Shown: positions 1 to 5,709, counted from the stretch's first letter. The stretch is DNA of 5,709 nucleotides from Salinisphaera sp. UBA6602 (GCA_002433465.1 DJIE01000190.1:1-5709), one strand, 5' to 3'. Program-made: numbers and translations. Notes: a model not told the origin generated them from the sequence alone.

Positions 1-1071
1 GCTCTGCATTTCGCGCAGGCGGCTCGCCGTGCGTTCGAACTCGAATTCCAGCCGCGTGCCCTGATACAGGTCGTCCGGTTCGGCCGCGGCGGTACAGAAC
101 AGGTTCACGCGGCGGTCGTAGAATTCGTCGACGGCGTTGATGAAGCGTCGTGCGGCGTTGTTTTCGTTGTCGTCGAATACGGGCACGTTCGAAACCATGA
201 TGGTCGAGTATTCGCGCGCCATCTCGATATAGTCGTTGGCCGAGCGATTGCCGCGGCACAGATCCTCGAAATCGAACCAGACCGCGCTGTCGGCGCGACG
301 CAATACCGGAATCTTGCGGCCCAGGATCTTTACGTTGCCGCCTTCGACATCGCGGCCGGTGGCCAGGCGTTCGAAATGGCTGGCCAGCACCGCGTCGGCT
401 TCGTCGCCGGTGGGCGTCTGGTAGGTCGCGGCTTCGTCGATACGATCCAGCCGATAATCGGTGCCGTCTTCGAGATGCATGACCGTGCAGTACTTTTTGA
501 TGCGCTCGATCGCCGGCTTGAAGCGCTCGCGCTGCAGCCCGTCCTTGTACAGATCGTCCGGATCCACGTTGGAAGTGGTGACCAGCGTCACGCCGCGCTC
601 GAACAGCTCTTCGGTCAGGCGGGCGAGGATCATGGCATCGGCCACGTCCGAGACGAAAAACTCGTCGAAGCACAGCACGCGGTCGCTGGCCCATTCCTTG
701 GCGATGAGCTTGAGCGGGTCGGACTTGTTCGCGTATTTCTTTCGCGCCTCGTGCACCTTCTGCATGAAGCGATGAAAATGCAGCCGCGATTTTTCCTCGA
801 AGGGCAGGTTCTCGAAGAAGCAGTCCATCAGATAGGTCTTGCCGCGACCGACGCCGCCCCATAGGTAGAGGCCCTTGACCGGTTCACGTTTGTCCTTGCC
901 GAACAGGCGTTTGCTGGTGGGGTTGTCGAGCAGCGCCTCGTGGATCGATTGCAGCGCGTCGACCGCCTTTTCCTGTTCGGGATCGCGGACGAAATCCTCG
1001 CGCTCGAGATCGGCGTCGTAGCGCGCGCGCGGGCCGGCGGCGCGGTCGGCCGTAAAACCAGTATCAGCCAT
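1..1071 (-). CDS. zapE: Cell division protein ZapE (AFG1-like P-loop ATPase), C-terminus cut by window edge
   Basis: The minus-strand frame is open from the ATG at 1069-1071 to the window edge: 357 codons with no stop. The Walker A motif GGVGRGKT lies at residues 72-79 (K78) and the Walker B motif LCFDEFFVSD has D136 and E137. A TTSNVDPDDLY segment around 163-173 matches the sensor-like stretch of the AFG1/ZapE family. The last visible residues (RLEFEFERTASRLREMQS) correspond to a point about 11 residues before the end of E. coli ZapE (375 aa), so the gene is nearly complete. ZapE is an ATPase that associates with the Z-ring at constriction and affects FtsZ polymer stability; it is cytoplasmic, with no signal peptide seen. 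An in-frame stop at 1087-1089 limits upstream extension, and no strong Shine-Dalgarno precedes the ATG. It is divergent from xerD. The family assignment is secure; the division role is inferred from the E. coli homologue. Confidence 0.93.
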   Translation of the reverse strand, partial: MADTGFTADRAAGPRARYDADLEREDFVRDPEQEKAVDALQSIHEALLDNPTSKRLFGKDKREPVKGLYLWGGVGRGKTYLMDCFFENLPFEEKSRLHFHRFMQKVHEARKKYANKSDPLKLIAKEWASDRVLCFDEFFVSDVADAMILARLTEELFERGVTLVTTSNVDPDDLYKDGLQRERFKPAIERIKKYCTVMHLEDGTDYRLDRIDEAATYQTPTGDEADAVLASHFERLATGRDVEGGNVKILGRKIPVLRRADSAVWFDFEDLCRGNRSANDYIEMAREYSTIMVSNVPVFDDNENNAARRFINAVDEFYDRRVNLFCTAAAEPDDLYQGTRLEFEFERTASRLREMQS

Positions 1072-1098
1072 GCAACATCTCGTGCTTTAAAACCCATT

Positions 1099-1104
1099 TA
1101 TTAT
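1099..1104 (+). promoter_or_regulatory. Candidate -10 box of the xerD promoter, overlapping the zapE -10
   Basis: TATTAT on the plus strand matches the -10 consensus at 5 of 6 positions and shares five bases with the opposite-strand TATAAT. A start site 7 nt downstream would be at about 1111, only some 6 nt before the xerD ATG. There is no convincing -35. The main alternative is that xerD is transcribed from further upstream, inside zapE. Confidence 0.35.
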
Positions 1105-1105
1105 A
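1100..1105 (-). promoter_or_regulatory. Candidate -10 box of the zapE promoter
   Basis: Read on the minus strand this is a perfect TATAAT, inside the only AT-rich stretch of the gap. It would place a start site near 1093 and give a leader of about 21 nt. I find no good -35 hexamer at 16-19 bp spacing, which would fall inside the first codons of xerD. This is a sequence match only. Confidence 0.5.
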
Positions 1106-1116
1106 CGCTTCTCACC

Positions 1117-2028
1117 ATGGCTGCTATCGACGCGCTCGACGACGACACCGCCCGGGTCATCGAATCCTTTATCGACGGGCTCTGGGCCGAACGCGGGCTG
1201 TCCGATGCCACGCTGGGCGCCTATCGCAACGATCTGGCCCATTTCGCCAAGTGGCTGGATCAACGCACACCTCTGGTGAAGGCACAGCGCGGCGATCTAC
1301 AAAGTTATCTGGCCGCGCGCAACACGCCGGGCTCGAGCCCGCGCAGCGCAGCACGGCTGTTGTCGAGCCTGCGCCAGTTCTATCGTTACCAGCTGCGCGC
1401 GAACGCGATCGACGAAGACCCCACCGCGCTCATCGATATGCCCACCCAGGGCCGACGCCTGCCCAAAACACTCACCGAAGCCGATGTGGAGGCGTTGCTC
1501 CGGGCGCCGGATACCGATAGCGATATCGGCCTGCGCGACCGCGCCATGCTGGAGCTCATGTATGCCGCAGGCCTGCGGGTTTCGGAGCTGGTCGGCGCGA
1601 CCCGCGCCCAGGTGAACACGCGTCAGGGCGTGATCCGCGTGACCGGCAAGGGCGGGCGCGAGCGGCTGGTGCCGCTGGGCCTGGCGGCGGTCGAATGGCT
1701 GGAGCAGTACATGCGCGAAGCCCGCGGCATTCTGCTGGGCGCGAACCAGAGCGATGCCCTGTTCGTGACCGGGCGCGGCGGGGGCATGACGCGCCAGAAC
1801 GTCTGGCACCGGATTCGCGGCTATGCCGAGCAGGCCGGGGTACGCCGCGACATATCGCCGCATGCGCTACGCCATGCCTTTGCCACGCATCTGCTCAACC
1901 ACGGGGCGGATCTGAGGGCCGTGCAGATGCTGCTCGGCCATGCCGATCTGTCCACCACCCAGATCTATACCCATGTGGCACGCGCTCGATTGCAGGCGCT
2001 GCACGCCGAACACCACCCACGAGGCTGA
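1117..2028 (+). CDS. xerD: Tyrosine recombinase XerD (chromosome dimer resolution at dif)
   Basis: This is a 303-aa protein (E. coli XerD is 298) that aligns along its whole length with XerD. An N-terminal SAM-like core-binding domain occupies roughly residues 10-95 and the catalytic domain roughly 115-295. The active-site set is complete: R154 (in AAGLRVSEL), K178 (TGKGGRE), H249 and R252 (SPHALRHAFATHLL), H275 (LLGHADLSTTQ) and the nucleophile Y284 (IYTHV). The terminal HHPRG resembles E. coli XerD (HHPRA) and favours XerD over XerC. With XerC and FtsK, XerD resolves chromosome dimers at dif during division. The ATG at 1117 matches the family N-terminus; the frame stays open back to 940, but that stretch lies over zapE and shows no recombinase similarity. 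No Shine-Dalgarno is visible before the ATG. The CYTH gene follows 4 nt after the stop. Confidence 0.94.
   Translation: MAAIDALDDDTARVIESFIDGLWAERGLSDATLGAYRNDLAHFAKWLDQRTPLVKAQRGDLQSYLAARNTPGSSPRSAARLLSSLRQFYRYQLRANAIDEDPTALIDMPTQGRRLPKTLTEADVEALLRAPDTDSDIGLRDRAMLELMYAAGLRVSELVGATRAQVNTRQGVIRVTGKGGRERLVPLGLAAVEWLEQYMREARGILLGANQSDALFVTGRGGGMTRQNVWHRIRGYAEQAGVRRDISPHALRHAFATHLLNHGADLRAVQMLLGHADLSTTQIYTHVARARLQALHAEHHPRG
2021..2024 (+). promoter_or_regulatory. Ribosome binding site of the CYTH gene, inside the xerD 3' end
   Basis: GAGG lies 8 nt before the ATG at 2033, within the last codons of xerD. It decides the start: the same frame could open at 1940, but that would add 31 residues lacking CYTH similarity and overlapping xerD. 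The placement suggests translational coupling. Confidence 0.6.
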
Positions 2029-2032
2029 ACCG

Positions 2033-2563
2033 ATGGCATGCAATATCGAGATCAAGGCGCGGGTCGCCGATGCCGAAGCGCTCAAAGCGCGCGTGGCAGA
2101 GCTCGCCGACGAGGGGCCGTGGCGTATCGAGCAGCACGATATATTCTTCAACTGCGCACAGGCGCGGCTCAAACTGCGCTGCTTCGATAACGGCGAGGGG
2201 GAACTGATCTTCTATCGCCGTGTGGATACGGCGGGGCCGAAAGCCAGCGAATACGAGCGCAGTCCGGTGGCCGACCCGAACAGCCTGCGGCGCGTGCTGG
2301 AACGGGCGAACGGCCTGCGCGGCGAAGTCATAAAGACCCGCACGCTTTATCTGGTCGGGCGCACGCGTATTCATCTCGACCATGTCGCCGGGCTGGGCGA
2401 GTACATGGAGCTGGAGGTGGTGCTCGCGCCCGAAGAGGCGAGCGAAACCGGCGAGGCCGAAGCCCGCCAGCTCATGCAACAGCTTGAAATCGAGCCGAAC
2501 GCGCTGGTCGACGGCGCCTATATCGACCTCATAGAGGCCGGCGAGCGCGCCACCGGCGGATAA
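2033..2563 (+). CDS. CYTH-domain protein, class IV adenylate cyclase/triphosphatase-like
   Basis: This 176-aa protein is of single-domain CYTH (triphosphate tunnel) size. The signature strand near the N-terminus reads N4-I-E6-I-K8, so the usual EXEXK motif has Asn at its first position. Later charged strands fit the eight-stranded tunnel: R45-K47-R49 (RLKLR), E57 with R62-R63 (GELIFYRR), K101/R103, R110/R112 (GRTRIHLD) and E126/E128 (YMELEVV). Such proteins bind triphosphate substrates with divalent metal; characterised members include CyaB-type adenylate cyclases, thiamine triphosphatases and inorganic triphosphatases. The sequence does not say which activity this one has, and triphosphatase is at least as likely as cAMP synthesis. 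It is cytoplasmic, with no signal peptide. It starts 4 nt after xerD and is probably co-transcribed with it; its TAA stop directly abuts the fdxA stop. Confidence 0.87.
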   Translation: MACNIEIKARVADAEALKARVAELADEGPWRIEQHDIFFNCAQARLKLRCFDNGEGELIFYRRVDTAGPKASEYERSPVADPNSLRRVLERANGLRGEVIKTRTLYLVGRTRIHLDHVAGLGEYMELEVVLAPEEASETGEAEARQLMQQLEIEPNALVDGAYIDLIEAGERATGG

Positions 2564-2887
2564 CTAGCGCTCGAGCAGCTTGAGCTTGTCCGGCTTGTCG
2601 GCCCATTCGTCGGCGTCGGCCGGGGCGTCCTTGATCTCGGTGATCACCGGCCACTTGGCGGCCAGTTCGGCGTTGAGCTCAAGGAAATGCGCCTGATCGG
2701 CCGGCAGATCGTCTTCCGACAGAATCGCCTCGACCGGGCATTCGGGCTCGCAAAGCGTGCAATCGATGCACTCTTCCGGGTCGATGGCCAGGAAGTTCGG
2801 GCCTTCGTGGAAACAGTCGACCGGACAGACTTCCACGCAGTCGGTGTACTTGCACTTGATGCAGTTCTCGGTGACAACGAACGTCAT
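2564..2887 (-). CDS. fdxA: Seven-iron ferredoxin FdxA ([3Fe-4S][4Fe-4S])
   Basis: This 107-aa protein is very close to Azotobacter vinelandii ferredoxin I (106 aa without Met) throughout, including the C-terminal tail ending LER. Counting Met, C9, C17 and C50 are the expected [3Fe-4S] ligands and C21, C40, C43 and C46 the [4Fe-4S] ligands; C12 and C25 match the extra cysteines of FdI. The motifs [17 protein letters not shown] and [12 protein letters not shown] are intact. It is a soluble cytoplasmic low-potential electron carrier; the FdI family is linked to redox-stress regulation in Azotobacter, but its partner here cannot be read from the sequence. The ATG at 2885-2887 gives the canonical MTFVVT N-terminus. 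It is convergent with the CYTH gene with no bases between the stops, and likely has its own promoter in the 157-bp gap upstream. Confidence 0.96.
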   Translation of the reverse strand: MTFVVTENCIKCKYTDCVEVCPVDCFHEGPNFLAIDPEECIDCTLCEPECPVEAILSEDDLPADQAHFLELNAELAAKWPVITEIKDAPADADEWADKPDKLKLLER

Positions 2888-2898
2888 CGTGGATCGAG

Positions 2899-2902
2899 CC
2901 TC
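2899..2902 (-). promoter_or_regulatory. Candidate Shine-Dalgarno of fdxA, long spacing
   Basis: GAGG on the minus strand, 11 nt before the fdxA ATG, is somewhat longer than optimal spacing. No better purine run lies closer to the start. Confidence 0.4.
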
Positions 2903-2927
2903 GTAACAAAAACCTCAGATACCCGAC

Positions 2928-2936
2928 AGTTTATCA
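2928..2936 (-). promoter_or_regulatory. Candidate extended -10 of the fdxA promoter
   Basis: The minus strand reads TGA-TAAACT: a TGn element directly before a hexamer matching TATAAT at 4 of 6 positions, including the key first, second and last bases. A start near 2921 would give a leader of about 34 nt. The -35 region (about 2951-2956) reads GCTCGC and is poor. Weak, by-eye call. Confidence 0.3.
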
Positions 2937-2999
2937 GCTGTCCGTGCTGTGCGAGCGCCCGCTGACCAACGCGGGAGATCGCGTCCGGATATTGCAGCC

Positions 3000-3024
3000 G
3001 ATCACGCCATGTGGCGCCTTGATC
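3000..3024. repeat. Imperfect inverted repeat between the Nudix gene and fdxA
   Basis: The arms GATCACGCCA (3000-3009) and TGGCG-CCT-TGATC (3012-3024) pair over 10 bp apart from a 3-nt bulge, around a 2-nt centre. It lies about 110 bp upstream of the fdxA start and 20 bp past the Nudix stop. No T-run follows on either strand, so it is not a typical intrinsic terminator. It could be a protein-binding site or chance. Confidence 0.4.
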
Positions 3025-3044
3025 TGGGTCAGCCGCGCGCAGCC

Positions 3045-3644
3045 TCAGGCAGAGCCGTCCTGTACGCGCGCCACGCGATCGAGGTTCATTTCGCGCCAGT
3101 CGTCGGCGCCGAGGCTGTCGGTGTGCAGCTCGAAGCGCCCACGGGCGCGATCGGCGAAATAATGCGACAGGGCGCGATGAATGGTCGGAAACGCCAGCTG
3201 CGACCACTCGATTTCGTCCTCGCGCTGCAGGGTCACGATCTGGCTTTCCTGGCCGGGCGCGTAGTGGCTGCCGGACAGCTGCGCCCGATAGAAGATATGC
3301 ACCTGACCGATATGGGTGACGTCGATCATGGCGAACAGCTCAGCGTCGCTCACCTCGGCCTGGGCTTCTTCGCGGGTTTCGCGGGCCGCGCCCTCGTAGA
3401 TGGTCTCGCCGAGCTCCAGAAAACCGGCCGGCAGCGTCCAGAAGCCCAGCCGCGGCTCGATCGCCCGGCGGCACATGAGGATCTTGTCTTCGTGCTCGAC
3501 GATACAGCCGACGACGTTGCGCGGATTGTCGTAGAAGATCTCGCCGGTCGCGGTGCAGATATTGCGCTTGCGGTCGTCGCCCGGCGGAATCTTGAATTCG
3601 GTCGGCGCGCCGCAGTTGGGGCAGTACGTCATGGGCTTGGGCAT
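3045..3644 (-). CDS. Nudix hydrolase with degenerate N-terminal zinc ribbon
   Basis: This 199-aa protein has an N-terminal ribbon-like segment (C8-PN-C11, then C30-TA-T33) followed by a Nudix domain. The Nudix box starts at G74 with E80 and R88-E89-T-R-E92-E93; the usual EEXG end reads EEAQ. Flanking segments (DNPRNVVGCIVE, RRAIEPRLGFWTLPAGFLELGET, TLQREDEIEWSQLAFPTIHRAL) resemble uncharacterised proteobacterial zinc-ribbon Nudix proteins of about 180-190 aa. The family hydrolyses nucleoside diphosphates linked to another group X, using divalent metal held by the box glutamates; the substrate here is unknown. Compared with the family, the fourth ribbon cysteine is Thr, so zinc binding is doubtful. 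Two starts are possible, M1 (3644) and M5 (3632); neither has a Shine-Dalgarno, and M5 sits closer to the usual family N-terminus. It is divergent from ppc across 82 bp. Confidence 0.88.
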   Translation of the reverse strand: MPKPMTYCPNCGAPTEFKIPPGDDRKRNICTATGEIFYDNPRNVVGCIVEHEDKILMCRRAIEPRLGFWTLPAGFLELGETIYEGAARETREEAQAEVSDAELFAMIDVTHIGQVHIFYRAQLSGSHYAPGQESQIVTLQREDEIEWSQLAFPTIHRALSHYFADRARGRFELHTDSLGADDWREMNLDRVARVQDGSA

Positions 3645-3650
3645 CGGGCA

Positions 3651-3660
3651 AGATTAGCAG
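3651..3660 (-). promoter_or_regulatory. Candidate extended -10 of the Nudix gene promoter
   Basis: The minus strand reads CTGC-TAATCT, a TGn element before a -10-like hexamer. A start 7 nt downstream would fall at about 3644, the first base of the annotated ATG, which would make the message leaderless or favour the internal start at 3632. No good -35 is seen. Confidence 0.35.
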
Positions 3661-3682
3661 ACAACGAGGGGTAATCCGTGCG

Positions 3683-3692
3683 CTGCTATTCT
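3683..3692 (+). promoter_or_regulatory. Candidate extended -10 of the ppc promoter
   Basis: The plus strand reads CTGC-TATTCT, a TGn element before a hexamer matching TATAAT at 4 of 6 positions. A start near 3699 gives a leader of about 28 nt. The expected -35 region (3664-3669) reads ACGAGG and is poor. The motif differs by one base from the opposing element at 3651-3660. Confidence 0.35.
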
Positions 3693-3726
3693 GCGATTCG
3701 GCACGAACCATGCAACGGCTGAGAAC

Positions 3727-5709
3727 ATGAATCCGTCGATCAACGAAAAACACCCGGCCATGAGTGCGACCGACGTCGCTGCCCACGACGAAGCGCTACG
3801 GGCACAGGTACGCGCTGCCGGCACGCTGCTGGGCGACGTACTGCGATCGCAGGCCCGCGAGGGCGTGTTCGATACCGTGGAAACGCTGCGGCGTGGCTAT
3901 ATCGCGCTGCGCGAGCACGACGATGCGCAAAAACGCGCCGAGCTGCAGGCGCTGGTGGCCGGGCTGCCGGCCGAAACCATGACCGAGGTCACCCGCGCCT
4001 TCGCGATCTATTTCAACCTGGCCAATCTGCTCGAAGAACTGCATGCGCACCGTACCCGGCGCGCGCTGGCGGCCGAGGGCAACCCGCAGTGGATCGGTTC
4101 GTTCAACCGCAGCTTCACCGACCTGGCCGCCGAGGGGGTGAGCCTGGAACAGGCGCTCGCGCGCCTCGAGCGGCTGTCGTTCATGCCGGTTTTCACTGCC
4201 CATCCCACCGAAGCCAAGCCGCGCGCCGTGCTGGATGCCCTGCGCCGGCTGTTCGAATGGTTTCGCGAACTGGCCTTCGATACGCCCGACGCGCGTCGTC
4301 ATGCCGAAATCGAGGAGCATATCCGCCAGAACATTCAGGTGCTCTGGAAGACCGAGGAGCTGCGCGGCTCGCGCCCGACCGTGGCCGACGAGATTCGCAA
4401 CGGCCTCTATTATTTCCGGGCGTCGCTGTTCTCCAGCGTGCCGGTGATCTATCGCAACCTGGAACGCGCGCTGTTCAACGCCTACGGCGAACGCGTCGAG
4501 CCGCCGACAGTGCTGGATTTCGGCTCCTGGATCGGCGGCGATCGCGACGGCAATCCCTATGTCACCGCGCGCGAAACCCGCTACGCGCTGCGCATGCAGG
4601 CCCGCGAGGTGCTCTCCGAATACCTGCGCCGGATCGATCATCTGGCCAGCCGGCTGTCGTTTTCTGCGCGCTGGTGCACGCCCAGCGATACGTTCTGGCA
4701 AAGCCTGGCCGACGACGAACAACGCATTGCCGCACATACCGGCGTACGCGCGGAACGTTTCGCGGCCGAACCCTATCGGCGCAAGCTCTATCTGATGCGC
4801 CAGCGTATTTCGGCCATGGTCGATCAGCTGCAGACCGAGCTGCGCCTGCGCGCCGAACGCAGCGAGCGCAGTCCGCTGGCCTACGACAGCGCAGCCGAGC
4901 TGGTCGACGAGCTGCGCATCATGCGCGAATCGCTGGCCGGTCACGGCGACCAGGCCATCGCGGACGACGAGATAAAAGACCTGCAGCGGCTGGTGCAGAC
5001 CTTCGGCTTTCATCTGGCCCGGCTCGATCTGCGTGAGGAATCCACCCGTCATACCCAGTGTATTCACGAGCTGTTTGCCGCGCTGGATATCTGTGCGGAC
5101 TACGAATCGCTCGACGACGGCGCGCGTACCGAGCTGCTCGCCGCCCAGCTCGCCGTCGACGAGGTGCCCGAAGTGGCCCGGGTCGATGTCTCGGCGGACG
5201 TCGGCCATACGCTCGAAAGCCTGGCGGTGGTGCGTGAATTCACCCGCACGCTGGGCGTCGATGCCTTCGGCAGCTACGTGATCTCGATGACGCACAATGT
5301 CTCGGACATGCTGGCGCTGCTCTGGCTCATGCGTGCCACGGGGGTTTATGAGCCGGGCGCCGGCACGCCGCCGCTGGCGATCGCGCCGCTGTTTGAAACG
5401 GTGGCCGATCTGGAACATATCGAGCCGGTGCTGGACGGCCTGCTGGGCCAGCCGGCCTACCGCGCCTTCCTGGAGGCCCAGGCCCACGACGGCACGCGCC
5501 GTCAGGAAGTCATGCTGGGCTATTCCGACTCCTGCAAGGATGGCGGCATCATGGCGTCGCGCTGGCAGCTCTACAAAGCCCAGCAGCTGGCGGTGGCCGT
5601 GTGCGACAAGCACGACGTCGACAGCCTGCTGTTTCACGGTCGTGGCGGCACCGTCGGCCGTGGCGGCGGGCCCACCCATCAGGCCATCGTGTCGCAGCCG
5701 CCGGGCACG
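3727..5709 (+). CDS. ppc: Phosphoenolpyruvate carboxylase, C-terminus cut by window edge
   Basis: The frame is open from the ATG at 3727 to the edge: 661 codons of an expected 900 or more. The enzyme carboxylates PEP with bicarbonate to oxaloacetate, the anaplerotic feed of the TCA cycle, in the cytoplasm. Catalytic motifs are present in order: FTAHPTEA with H159 (E. coli H138), SWIGGDRDGNP at 267-277, LDLREES with R436 (R396), GYSDSCKDGG with K604 (K546), and FHGRGGTVGRGGGP with H637, R639 and R645 (H579, R581, R587). The numbering offset grows from 21 to 40 to 58, so the protein carries about 20 extra residues in each interval and belongs to a longer form than the E. coli enzyme. The C-terminal aspartate-inhibition residues are off the window. 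M12 (3760) is an alternative start; only a weak GAGA precedes M1. Confidence 0.95.
   Translation, partial: MNPSINEKHPAMSATDVAAHDEALRAQVRAAGTLLGDVLRSQAREGVFDTVETLRRGYIALREHDDAQKRAELQALVAGLPAETMTEVTRAFAIYFNLANLLEELHAHRTRRALAAEGNPQWIGSFNRSFTDLAAEGVSLEQALARLERLSFMPVFTAHPTEAKPRAVLDALRRLFEWFRELAFDTPDARRHAEIEEHIRQNIQVLWKTEELRGSRPTVADEIRNGLYYFRASLFSSVPVIYRNLERALFNAYGERVEPPTVLDFGSWIGGDRDGNPYVTARETRYALRMQAREVLSEYLRRIDHLASRLSFSARWCTPSDTFWQSLADDEQRIAAHTGVRAERFAAEPYRRKLYLMRQRISAMVDQLQTELRLRAERSERSPLAYDSAAELVDELRIMRESLAGHGDQAIADDEIKDLQRLVQTFGFHLARLDLREESTRHTQCIHELFAALDICADYESLDDGARTELLAAQLAVDEVPEVARVDVSADVGHTLESLAVVREFTRTLGVDAFGSYVISMTHNVSDMLALLWLMRATGVYEPGAGTPPLAIAPLFETVADLEHIEPVLDGLLGQPAYRAFLEAQAHDGTRRQEVMLGYSDSCKDGGIMASRWQLYKAQQLAVAVCDKHDVDSLLFHGRGGTVGRGGGPTHQAIVSQPPGT

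Noticed and set aside
376..864. 162-codon plus-strand frame over zapE
   Set aside because: It is antisense to the intact ZapE reading frame with Walker motifs, and has no recognisable similarity.
940..1116. Upstream extension of xerD by 59 codons
   Set aside because: It would overlap zapE, and the extra residues are unlike XerD; the ATG at 1117 matches the family N-terminus.
1297..1863. 188-codon minus-strand frame over xerD
   Set aside because: It is antisense to a complete tyrosine recombinase and shows no domain.
1895..2479. 194-codon minus-strand frame over xerD and CYTH
   Set aside because: It spans the boundary of two real plus-strand genes in antisense and has no recognisable content.
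3000..3024. Rho-independent terminator for the Nudix gene
   Set aside because: The hairpin is not followed by a T-run on either strand.
2949..3674. 241-codon plus-strand frame over the Nudix gene
   Set aside because: It is antisense to a protein with an intact Nudix box; its translation has no motif.
4089..5036. 315-codon plus-strand frame inside ppc
   Set aside because: It is a shifted frame of the same strand; the translation is Arg/Ala-rich and without motifs, while the ppc frame is intact throughout.
3796..5679. 627-codon open frame on the minus strand opposite ppc
   Set aside because: It lies wholly antisense to a gene with all PEP carboxylase catalytic motifs. The translation has no recognisable domain, and long antisense frames are common in G+C-rich coding DNA.
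1..5709. Mobile element, CRISPR array, tRNA/rRNA, toxin-antitoxin or defence cluster
   Set aside because: The only recombinase is the housekeeping XerD. No terminal repeats, spaced direct repeats, tRNA-like folds or small paired ORFs were seen; the gaps between genes are 157 bp or less.

Overview
This is an ordinary, high-G+C chromosomal segment carrying six housekeeping-type genes. I see no mobile element, CRISPR array, RNA gene or unfamiliar gene cluster, and nothing I would defend as a new biological system. The gene set (ZapE, XerD, a CYTH protein, FdxA, a Nudix hydrolase and bacterial PEP carboxylase) and the protein sequences point to a gammaproteobacterium. The G+C-rich codon use and the long-form PEP carboxylase suggest a Pseudomonas-, Xanthomonas- or Salinisphaera-like lineage rather than an enteric one; the genus is a guess.

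Layout, left to right: (1) zapE on the minus strand, lacking about a dozen C-terminal residues at the left edge. (2) A 45-bp divergent gap with an AT-rich core, in which candidate -10 boxes for both directions overlap. (3) xerD, followed 4 nt later by a CYTH-domain (class IV adenylate cyclase/triphosphatase-like) gene, both on the plus strand and probably co-transcribed. (4) fdxA (seven-iron ferredoxin) on the minus strand, whose stop codon directly abuts the stop codon of the CYTH gene. (5) A 157-bp gap with a candidate fdxA promoter and an imperfect inverted repeat. (6) A Nudix hydrolase on the minus strand with a degraded N-terminal zinc ribbon. (7) An 82-bp divergent gap with two nearly identical back-to-back extended -10 motifs. 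(8) ppc on the plus strand, running off the right edge after 661 codons.

The genes do not form one pathway. ZapE (division ATPase) and XerD (chromosome dimer resolution at dif) both act around cell division and share a promoter region, which is the only functional pairing that looks meaningful. FdxA carries electrons, the Nudix protein hydrolyses a nucleoside-diphosphate-linked compound, and PEP carboxylase replenishes oxaloacetate. No gap between genes exceeds 300 bases. Promoter and leader calls are by eye and are weak apart from the perfect TATAAT upstream of zapE.
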